Shown: positions 6,068 to 10,425 of the stretch, piece by piece
How the letters are laid out: the number at the start of each line of letters is the position of its first letter
Numbering within the stretch: position 1 is the stretch's first letter
Origin: Candidatus Altarchaeota archaeon
GTDB taxonomy: Archaea; Altiarchaeota; Altiarchaeia; JAFGQM01
NCBI GenBank assembly: GCA_016935655.1
Contig: JAFGQM010000040.1
Location: 1-10,425 of the forward strand
DNA: 10,425 nucleotides
Direction: 5' to 3'
The notes under the pieces: model-generated
Told to the model about the DNA's origin: nothing
The model's database searches: none
Seen by the model: the letters and a program-made list of their open reading frames with translations, nothing else
Program-made: the position numbers and the translations under genes

Positions 6068-6117
6068 GGAGAAATAAAGTGACCAGCAACGTCTCGGGTT
6101 TCCCGCATGTGATGCAG
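6068..6117 (-). repeat. Right copy of the 5S 3'-end direct repeat
   Basis: This copy forms the 3' 39 or so nucleotides of the complete 5S gene plus its T-rich tail. It matches 5267-5316 at 49 of 50 bases, with 44 identical in a row. The repeat start inside the 5S gene corresponds to about nucleotide 81, so it includes the 3' parts of helices IV and V and the closing strand of helix I. Confidence 0.9.
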
Positions 6118-6197
6118 TACAGACCGAATCGCTGGAGGACTTAACTTCTGGGTTCGAGATGAGTCCAGGTGTGACCCCTCCGCTATGGTCGCTGATC
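6080..6197 (-). rRNA. rrf: 5S ribosomal RNA
   Basis: Read on the minus strand the segment has the archaeal 5S signature: an ACCATAGCGG start, a CTCGAACCCAGAAGTTAAG loop, and a terminal GTTGCTGGTC that pairs with the 5' GATCAGCGAC over ten positions including G-U pairs (helix I). The length of about 118 nucleotides is normal. It has its own TATA box and is not accompanied by 16S or 23S genes in the window, an arrangement known in several archaeal groups. A T-rich TTTATTT follows the 3' end and may terminate transcription. Its last 39 or so nucleotides are duplicated at 5278-5316. Ends are placed from helix I and may be off by one or two bases. Confidence 0.93.
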
Positions 6198-6216
6198 GGG
6201 TTATTTAGAAGTGGAG

Positions 6217-6229
6217 GGTATAAAAACGT
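6217..6229 (-). promoter_or_regulatory. 5S rRNA promoter
   Basis: On the minus strand CGTTTTTATACCC centres about 25 bases ahead of the predicted 5' end of the 5S rRNA at 6197. It begins just after the stop codon of the upstream zinc-ribbon membrane protein gene (6235), so the 5S gene is independently transcribed. Confidence 0.65.
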
Positions 6230-6234
6230 TCAGG

Positions 6235-6840
6235 CTAGTGAGCCAACGAGGTTTTAGAGAAAACCAAGGAGTATCTCTTCACCTGGCTTATCTTCCCAGA
6301 CGTGTAGAGGTGCAATACCCAGGCCCAGCCTAGGGACAGCAACAGGAAACCTGAGATAAGGAGCTTGACCTCGTTGGATATCTCGCCTGCTGCGGCCTTG
6401 CCGTTTTGGGTCCAAACGCCGGAATCGCCGAGAATCGCATAAGCCAGGAAGAGGATTACTACCGTAGAAACAAACAGGCCTATCTTGAATAGAGCGCTAT
6501 TTATGGGGAACTTCTGCGGGAAGTAGAGGGTGTGCCTCAAAATGCCCCTCTCCCTGGAGGAATAACAATCGTTGCAGAACACCCTGGGGGATATGCCGAA
6601 GAAGGCGACCACGTTCATGTCGTTCGTGTCTTTTATGGCCTTATTGCAGTTATGGCAGTTCACACCGCTGACCACAGTCCCTGTCCTTGTAGGGGCAGCC
6701 AGGGCTTCAGCCTCCCTGAAAATAGCGTCTATCTTGTCGTCTGTAAGGGCCTGCTCTTTCAATACCCTCTTTATGCGATAGCGGGATTTGCCCTGCTTGA
6801 GCTTTCTTTGGACTAAAGCAACTACCTCCGGGTCGGACAT
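6235..6840 (-). CDS. Zinc-ribbon membrane protein of unknown function
   Basis: This 201-residue protein has three parts. Residues 1-46 (PEVVALVQRKLKQGKSRYRIKRVLKEQ...KIDAIFREA) form a short helical domain of a kind found at the N-terminus of many archaeal membrane proteins. Residues 60-95 hold a likely zinc ribbon with C62-x2-C65 and C89-x2-C92. Two transmembrane helices follow at about 115-137 (ALFKIGLFVSTVVILFLAYAIL) and 157-180, with a basic C-terminus. The start at 6840 is set by the TATA box about 26 bases upstream; an in-frame ATG at 6918 would lie upstream of that promoter. The domain order suggests a membrane-tethered protein with its zinc ribbon in the cytosol. No enzymatic motif is visible. 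Confidence 0.75.
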   Translation of the reverse strand: MSDPEVVALVQRKLKQGKSRYRIKRVLKEQALTDDKIDAIFREAEALAAPTRTGTVVSGVNCHNCNKAIKDTNDMNVVAFFGISPRVFCNDCYSSRERGILRHTLYFPQKFPINSALFKIGLFVSTVVILFLAYAILGDSGVWTQNGKAAAGEISNEVKLLISGFLLLSLGWAWVLHLYTSGKISQVKRYSLVFSKTSLAH

Positions 6841-6860
6841 GATATAATTAGAATCCCCGG

Positions 6861-6870
6861 GTATAAAAAT
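6861..6870 (-). promoter_or_regulatory. TATA box of the zinc-ribbon membrane protein
   Basis: On the minus strand ATTTTTATAC centres about 26 bases ahead of the ATG at 6840, which decides the start of that gene and implies a leaderless transcript. Confidence 0.55.
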
Positions 6871-6938
6871 GTTGGATGCAATTAACCAAGCATTTGGGAT
6901 TCTATTTATTCCATCCAAGTGCCGGAAGGCCCAAAGGA

Positions 6939-7337
6939 TTACCTTCTTCTAGGGATCTTCTTCATAGCCAACTTCCTACCGCCGAGGTCCCGCACGTTAT
7001 AACCAATAGACCTAAGGTGGGGCAGGAGATGGGGTTTATGGAACTCCAAAGAGGGGGACATCTCCGCAATGCTCACTGATCTGGACCTTGCCGATGTCTT
7101 CCGGGGCAGCGGCTTCGGTATCCTTATGTGGCCAAAAACCTCTTTGGGCTGGCTTGCATGAACCCCCTTGCCACTTGTTTCCCACCTCAAGACCACATCC
7201 AAGTTCTCTTCTCCTTCGTGGGGGTGGCCCCTGGAAGAAACTTCGATGTTGCCTGGGTGCACCTCCCACCATTCAGGGGGATGATTAGGGGGTTTTTCCT
7301 CTACTTCCCGGGCAGGATCATATCGTTTTCGTGCCAT
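6939..7337 (-). CDS. Unrecognised basic protein rich in Pro and His
   Basis: I do not recognise this 132-residue protein. It opens with a charged, proline-rich segment, MARKRYDPAREVEEKPPNHP then PEWWEVHPGN, has a middle part around ENLDVVLRWETSGKG and KEVFGHIRIPKPL, and ends in a very basic KLAMKKIPRRR. There is no signal peptide, membrane helix or cysteine. The start at 7337 is preferred to an ATG at 7385 because the TATA-like TTTTATT (7358-7366 region) lies about 25 bases upstream. It is divergently transcribed from the pilin-like gene. The composition, with no long hydrophobic core, suggests a small cytosolic nucleic-acid or ribosome-associated protein, but that is only inference. The coding assignment itself is moderately certain. 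Confidence 0.5.
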   Translation of the reverse strand: MARKRYDPAREVEEKPPNHPPEWWEVHPGNIEVSSRGHPHEGEENLDVVLRWETSGKGVHASQPKEVFGHIRIPKPLPRKTSARSRSVSIAEMSPSLEFHKPHLLPHLRSIGYNVRDLGGRKLAMKKIPRRR

Positions 7338-7400
7338 TGTAGATTTTTGGTGAGAAAGAATAAAAGGTTTTAATAAATCCTTCATTTAAATTAGTTTAAT
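7338..7400. promoter_or_regulatory. Divergent promoter region
   Basis: This 63-base AT-rich gap serves two genes pointing away from each other. The TTTTATT read on the minus strand near 7362 fits the start at 7337. TTTTAATAAAT near 7368-7378 fits the plus-strand start at 7401, about 28 bases away. Both transcripts would be leaderless or nearly so. A further TTTAAATTA at 7384-7392 is too close to 7401 to be the box. Confidence 0.5.
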
Positions 7401-8021
7401 ATGTACACCTCAAAAAAGGGTCAGACTAGTCTAGAGTACCTTTTGATTATAGTGGTGGCCTTGGTCGTTGTTATCGGAATATTTATATGGGTAAATTCGG
7501 CGCAAGAGGAAGCCACCCGGCAGGCCAACGAGGGCATGGAAAGGTTCTGGAACGTCCTTGGGGGGGGCAACAATAATATCCCCACCGAACCAGCATGTGG
7601 CGGGATATGCGACTCCGAAGAGGCTGAGTGCCCCCCGGGGTATGAACCCGGCTCCGGGAGATGCAACCCCGGTGATCAATGCTGCGTTGTCTCGGGAACC
7701 GTGGACCCGGATTCATGCGCCGCTTACGGGGGGATTTGCGTAAACTCTAATGATTGCTACGGTTACCCAAGCAATCGGATAGCTACGCAAGACTCTGCTT
7801 GCCGACCGGTGAGCCAGGGCGGGGCAGGCGAGGGGTACAACGTTGATGACGTATACTGCTGTAAATTGGTGGACTGCTCGACTTTGGGCCCTGGTGCGAG
7901 CTGCTGGTATGATGTGACCTGTTGGAACGATCCACTGCTCCAAGAGCTCCCGGAGGGTCACCCGGCCTGCTATCTACAGTTTCATACTTGGGAGCAGATT
8001 TGTTGCGGACTAGTCGGTTAA
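7401..8021 (+). CDS. Pilin-like secreted protein with class III signal peptide and three six-cysteine modules
   Basis: This 206-residue protein starts with the archaeal class III signal peptide: a short basic leader MYTSKKG, then QTSLEYLLIIVVALVVVIGIFIW, with Glu at the fifth position after the expected G7-Q8 cleavage by the prepilin/preflagellin peptidase. The hydrophobic stretch (residues 14-30) would pack into a filament core or anchor the protein. The rest is extracellular and holds 18 cysteines in three sets of six, each ending in CC: 66, 70, 77, 88, 94, 95; then 106, 113, 119, 134, 153, 154; then 159, 168, 174, 190, 201, 202. Disulfide-bonded modules outside the cell are therefore likely. 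No pilus assembly ATPase or membrane gene is nearby, so the assembly machinery must be elsewhere. A pseudopilin or surface-display role is inferred. Confidence 0.8.
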   Translation: MYTSKKGQTSLEYLLIIVVALVVVIGIFIWVNSAQEEATRQANEGMERFWNVLGGGNNNIPTEPACGGICDSEEAECPPGYEPGSGRCNPGDQCCVVSGTVDPDSCAAYGGICVNSNDCYGYPSNRIATQDSACRPVSQGGAGEGYNVDDVYCCKLVDCSTLGPGASCWYDVTCWNDPLLQELPEGHPACYLQFHTWEQICCGLVG

Positions 8022-8059
8022 GCCCCTCGATTTGGCACTGCGGGTAACCGCCAGGGGGC
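8022..8059 (+). terminator. Possible structured element after the pilin-like gene
   Basis: GCCCC at 8022-8026 can pair with GGGGC at 8055-8059. Inside, GCGG (8040-8043) and CCGC (8048-8051) close a GTAA tetraloop of the GNRA type. It starts directly after the TAA stop and ends before the TATA box of the next gene. A terminator or RNA-stabilising role is guessed from position; pairing strength was not calculated. Confidence 0.3.
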
Positions 8060-8102
8060 AAACGGTCGATATTTTTATTCACATACCGATTAAGAAAACA
8101 CA

Positions 8103-8279
8103 ATGTTGATTTTGATCGGCTCCTTGGTCATAGGTGTGGCACTTGGCTACATGTACTACAACAGCTATGGGACCGTGGTGGAGAGCGTCCTGGTCGGCTT
8201 CCTGCTCTTTGTGGCCATAGAGACCATCGTAAGGTCTATAACCAACAAAAAACTATCCTTCTGGTCAAGGGAAAAATAG
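8103..8279 (+). CDS. Small two-helix membrane protein, 58 residues
   Basis: This short gene encodes a 58-residue protein that is mostly hydrophobic. Helix 1 is about residues 2-18 (LILIGSLVIGVALGYMY). Helix 2 is about 27-46 (ESVLVGFLLFVAIETIVRSI). A basic tail, NKKLSFWSREK, follows and would remain in the cytosol. I do not recognise a family. The case for a real gene is the clean membrane-protein composition, the ATG, and ATTTTTATT at 8071-8079, about 28 bases ahead of the ATG, as for other genes here. Its TAG abuts the TAG of the convergent gapN gene with no base between them. The gene is easily missed because of its length. Confidence 0.65.
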   Translation: MLILIGSLVIGVALGYMYYNSYGTVVESVLVGFLLFVAIETIVRSITNKKLSFWSREK

Positions 8280-9761
8280 CTACTTCGGGTTGAAGATTAT
8301 GGTGTGCAGCTTGGTCATGTCCTCGACGCTGAACTTTATCCCCTCCCTGTCCATGCCGCTCTCCTTGTCGCCTCCGAACGGGAAGTTCCCCACGCCATGG
8401 GCGGGTGCTGCATTGATGTTGACCGTCCCATCCTCAAGCCTAAGGGCTGCATCGAGGGCCTTGTCCACGCTCTCGGTGAAAACTGAGGCGTCAAGACCGT
8501 AGACGGACTCGTTAGCGATCCTTATGGCCTCCTCGTAGTCCTTCACCCTAATTATCGTTACTACCGGCCCGAAGGTCTCCTCCCATGCTATGCGCATGTT
8601 TGGGGTCACCTTGTCCAAGACTGTGGGCGGGTAGTACTGACCTTGCAGCCTGTTGCCGCCCGCCAAAAGCTTGGCACCCTTTGCCACCGCATCCTGCACG
8701 AGCTCGTCGATCTTCTGGACAGCCCGCTCGTTTATTATCGGGCCTATCTGCACGCTTTCTTCCCGGGGGTCACCCACCTTCCAGTTCTCAACCTCCTTAA
8801 GAACCTTCTTGATGAATTTGTCCGCGACTGAGTCGACCACAAGTATCCTGCTGATGGCGTCGCATCTCTGGCCGGAATATTTCAACGCTCCTGAGACACA
8901 TTGTTTTGTAGCAACGTCTAGATCCGCATCCTCCAGCACCAATGCCGGGCTCTTGCCCCCCAGTTCGAGGTGCAGCTTCTTCATCCCCGCGATGTTAGCT
9001 ATATGCTCGCCAACTTCAGAGCTACCGGTGAAGGAATTCATGTCAATATTTTCGTGCTTTGCCAGGTAGTCGCCTATGTCCCCACCCCCGCCGGTTATAA
9101 CATTGAAGACGCCTCTAGGGAAACCCGCCATCTCGATGATCCTGGCCAGGAAGAGGACTGCGATAGGGTCATCGCTGGCTGGCTTTGCGACGACTGCGTT
9201 CCCGGCGGCCAAGGCCGGAGCTATCTTGGCGCTTGCTATGAAAAGGGGATAGTTAAAGGGTGATATGGCCAAAACTACGCCTAGGGGCTGCCTTAAAACC
9301 ATGCCCACCTTCCTCCTGTGCCAGGGCACATTGTCCCCAAGGAGCGATTCGCCCATAATCTCCTTAGCCTCCTCGGCAGCGAACTTGAACCTTTCGGCCG
9401 TAGCTTCCACCTCGCCCCTTGCCACAGAGACGGGCTTGCCCCCATCTGCGACTATAATACTCACAAAATAATCGAAATACTGGTAGATCAAATTGCCTAC
9501 CTTCTCCAAGAGCTTTGCCCTATCCACGGCATCCATGTGGGCCATCTTACCCTTGTTTGCAATAGCTGAGGATACCGCCCTCTCGGCGTCGTTTATGGTA
9601 GCCTTCTGCACGCGTGCGAGCAGGGAATTGTCAAACGGGTTCCTTACCTCAAAGGTCGCTCTGTTGGAAGCTTCTACCCACTCCCCGTCTATGTACATCT
9701 TGTATATCTGGACTCCATCCTCGGCCGACGGGAACCGCATGGAATCAAAGACTTCAGCCAT
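8280..9761 (-). CDS. gapN: Aldehyde dehydrogenase, probably non-phosphorylating glyceraldehyde-3-phosphate dehydrogenase (GAPN)
   Basis: This 493-residue NAD(P)-dependent aldehyde dehydrogenase is complete. Catalytic C300 is in YSGQRC, general base E266 in LELGGKSP, oxyanion-hole N170 in PFNYPL, cofactor-binding K193 in VAKPAS and E395/F397 in EETFGP, with the FTGSSEVG loop at 244-251. The body resembles the GAPN group: AGMKKLHLELGGK, YSGQRCDAISRILV, RIAWEETFGPV, GNFPFGGDKESG and an ending with SVEDMTKLHTIIFNPK. GAPN oxidises glyceraldehyde-3-phosphate irreversibly to 3-phosphoglycerate, bypassing the phosphorylated intermediate, and is a common glycolytic enzyme in archaea. Lactaldehyde or succinate-semialdehyde dehydrogenase cannot be excluded. 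GGAGGGG stands five bases ahead of the ATG. It lies 30 bases behind the zinc-ribbon gene in the same operon. Confidence 0.88.
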   Translation of the reverse strand: MAEVFDSMRFPSAEDGVQIYKMYIDGEWVEASNRATFEVRNPFDNSLLARVQKATINDAERAVSSAIANKGKMAHMDAVDRAKLLEKVGNLIYQYFDYFVSIIVADGGKPVSVARGEVEATAERFKFAAEEAKEIMGESLLGDNVPWHRRKVGMVLRQPLGVVLAISPFNYPLFIASAKIAPALAAGNAVVAKPASDDPIAVLFLARIIEMAGFPRGVFNVITGGGGDIGDYLAKHENIDMNSFTGSSEVGEHIANIAGMKKLHLELGGKSPALVLEDADLDVATKQCVSGALKYSGQRCDAISRILVVDSVADKFIKKVLKEVENWKVGDPREESVQIGPIINERAVQKIDELVQDAVAKGAKLLAGGNRLQGQYYPPTVLDKVTPNMRIAWEETFGPVVTIIRVKDYEEAIRIANESVYGLDASVFTESVDKALDAALRLEDGTVNINAAPAHGVGNFPFGGDKESGMDREGIKFSVEDMTKLHTIIFNPK

Positions 9762-9791
9762 TTTTTCCCCTCCGTATAAGTTAAGGAAAGC

Positions 9792-10043
9792 CTATTTAAA
9801 ATCCTTTTGTTTTTTTACGAGCTCGTTATACTTCTCCTCGCCAAGGCATTCCCTTGCGTGGTCGCACCACTTTATGCATGACTCTACGTCCCTGGAGACC
9901 TTGTTGCCGCATTCACACTCGACGCCTAGCTCATCGCTCCATATCTCAAGCTCTTTCCCGCATTTGGGGCACTTCACGTACTCTGGTACAGGTCTCTTTA
10001 TGCGCGCGGCTCCCGGGCATTCGGGTGCGGAATCGCCATTCAT
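9792..10043 (-). CDS. Small zinc-ribbon protein in the DUF1858-gapN operon
   Basis: This 83-residue protein has a CPKC knuckle (C25, C28) and a CEC knuckle (C43, C45) that together can bind zinc or another metal, in the context CPGAARIKRPVPEYVKCPKC and KELEIWSDE. A second cysteine set, C56, C60 and C66, lies in SCIKWCDHAREC, so it has eight cysteines in all. Proteins of this form are known near DUF1858 genes; their biochemical role is not established. The ATG at 10043 overlaps the TGA of the DUF1858 gene by four bases. A longer frame to 10145 would run through the DUF1858 coding region and is rejected. Redox sensing or metal binding is inferred. Confidence 0.75.
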   Translation of the reverse strand: MNGDSAPECPGAARIKRPVPEYVKCPKCGKELEIWSDELGVECECGNKVSRDVESCIKWCDHARECLGEEKYNELVKKQKDFK

Positions 10044-10258
10044 CTCTTTTTTGCCTTTGTTGACACGGCTTTGTTTAGGTCCTCTACAAGCGAATCTACG
10101 TCGGTTATTCCGTGGGCCATGGCCCCCTGCTCTATGCTCTCCCATGCAGCTACATGGCAGCCTATGCAGTGAAGGCCATACTTCATAAAGACCTCTACAG
10201 TCTCGGGATAGATTTCTACAACGTCTCCGAGAGTCATGTACTTGGTTATCTTGTCCAT
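10040..10258 (-). CDS. DUF1858 domain redox-disulfide protein
   Basis: This 72-residue protein matches the DUF1858 (hybrid-cluster-associated redox disulfide) family along its whole length: MDKITKYMTLGDVVEIYPET, then VFMKYGLHCIGCHVAAWESI, then EQGAMAHGI. The conserved C31-x2-C34 pair is present and could form a reversible disulfide or bind a metal. The family is found near redox enzymes in anaerobes, but the reaction is not known. The start at 10258 fits the family N-terminus; a weak GGGG Shine-Dalgarno sequence lies five bases upstream. It is the first gene of a three-gene operon with the zinc-ribbon protein and the GAPN-like dehydrogenase. Confidence 0.88.
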   Translation of the reverse strand: MDKITKYMTLGDVVEIYPETVEVFMKYGLHCIGCHVAAWESIEQGAMAHGITDVDSLVEDLNKAVSTKAKKR

Positions 10259-10283
10259 TTTTTCCCCATATTTTCCGCTATGG

Positions 10284-10293
10284 ATATATAAAA
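10284..10293 (-). promoter_or_regulatory. TATA box of the DUF1858-gapN operon
   Basis: On the minus strand ATTTTATATA lies about 31 bases ahead of the ATG at 10258, giving a transcript start near 10263 and a five-base leader carrying part of the Shine-Dalgarno sequence. Confidence 0.5.
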
Positions 10294-10332
10294 TAGTTGT
10301 TGAATAAGAAATTGTAGGGATGTATGGGGGCA

Positions 10333-10425
10333 CTAGGATGAGAGCAGGCATTCCCAGCCTGTTCCCTCGCCCTCTCCGCTCTCGCTGCCCTTGCAGGTGC
10401 AGGTTATGCCTGGACAGTCCACGCC
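10333..10425 (-). CDS. C-terminal end of a cysteine-rich protein, cut by the right edge
   Basis: A minus-strand frame open from the right edge ends in TAG at 10333-10335. The 30 visible residues read GVDCPGITCTCKGSESGEGE then GTGWECLLSS, with four cysteines and a glycine/glutamate-rich linker. The CPGITCTC pattern resembles that of the other cysteine-rich extracellular proteins in this window. The piece is short, so both the coding call and the secreted nature are tentative. Confidence 0.45.
   Translation of the reverse strand, partial: GVDCPGITCTCKGSESGEGEGTGWECLLSS

Larger units (their letters stand above)
5317..6117 (-). mobile_element. Toxin-antitoxin cassette bounded by 5S rRNA 3'-end repeats
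   Basis: The unit is one 801-bp period of a direct repeat made of the 5S rRNA 3' end. It contains only an AbrB antitoxin, a PIN toxin, their promoter and about 80 bases of flanking sequence. The arrangement (complete RNA gene, cargo, duplicated RNA 3' end) is that of elements integrated by tyrosine recombinases into structural RNA genes, where the element restores the gene it enters. No recombinase is encoded inside, so it may be non-autonomous, a remnant after deletion of a larger element, or a tandem duplication that captured the module. The repeat is seen directly; mobility is inferred. Confidence 0.5.

Noticed and set aside
5994..6089. Longer N-terminus for the AbrB protein
   Set aside because: The extension starts inside the 5S rRNA gene and crosses the TATA box. 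The AbrB fold begins after residue 33 of the long version, and the TATA spacing fits the ATG at 5993.
5273..6117. Insertion-sequence target-site duplication as the source of the direct repeat
   Set aside because: A 44-50 bp duplication is far longer than transposase target duplications, it coincides with the 3' end of an RNA gene, and no terminal inverted repeats or transposase were seen.
10044..10145. Longer N-terminus for the small zinc-ribbon protein
   Set aside because: The extra residues are a different frame of the DUF1858 gene. The ATG at 10043 gives the usual 4-base overlap of coupled genes.
9493..10188. Plus-strand frame of 231 codons opposite gapN, the zinc-ribbon and the DUF1858 genes
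   Set aside because: It spans three well-supported minus-strand genes and their overlaps. The translation is Ser/His-rich with no recognisable motif, as expected of an antisense frame in GC-rich coding DNA.
1..10425. tRNA genes, CRISPR arrays, recombinases or replication origins
   Set aside because: I looked for tRNA-like 3' ends, regularly spaced repeats, and tyrosine/serine recombinase or transposase motifs and saw none; the only RNA gene is the 5S.

Overview
The window looks archaeal, probably from a DPANN or deep euryarchaeal lineage, although the lineage cannot be fixed from sequence alone. The evidence is a type II methionine aminopeptidase without a eukaryotic N-terminal extension, a pilin-like protein with a class III signal peptide, AbrB/PIN and RHH/PIN toxin-antitoxin pairs, a GAPN-type aldehyde dehydrogenase, an isolated 5S rRNA gene, and TATA boxes about 25 bases ahead of many start codons, as expected of leaderless archaeal transcripts. 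No transposase, integrase, CRISPR array or tRNA gene was seen.

Left part (1-3252): the tail of an Arg/Asp/Ser-rich protein and a short hairpin come first, then methionine aminopeptidase (286-1170). Immediately behind it is a VapBC pair (1201-1787). An unrecognised two-helix membrane protein follows on the opposite strand (1850-2584), and then a second, paralogous VapBC pair (2676-3252). The two pairs share a nearly identical promoter/operator.

Middle (3311-6235): a membrane-anchored cysteine-rich protein with a CARDB-like domain is followed on the minus strand by a small winged-helix regulator and an unrecognised charged helical protein. Next is the most unusual stretch. An AbrB antitoxin/PIN toxin pair (5345-5993) lies between two copies of the 3' end of the 5S rRNA gene. 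The right copy belongs to a complete 5S gene (6080-6197, minus). The left copy (5267-5316) is an isolated fragment, identical over 44 bp and matching 49 of 50. This is the layout left when an element integrates into the 3' end of a structural RNA gene, but here the cargo is only a toxin-antitoxin pair and the period is 801 bp.

Right part (6235-10425): a zinc-ribbon membrane protein and a small basic protein of unknown function are encoded on the minus strand. A pilin-like cysteine-rich secreted protein (7401-8021) and a 58-residue membrane protein (8103-8279) are on the plus strand. A minus-strand operon then encodes a DUF1858 redox-disulfide protein, a zinc-ribbon protein and a GAPN-like dehydrogenase, probably glyceraldehyde-3-phosphate to 3-phosphoglycerate. 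The right edge cuts another cysteine-rich protein. The window therefore combines housekeeping metabolism, cysteine-rich surface proteins and a cluster of three PIN-toxin modules, one of which sits in an apparent 5S integration site.
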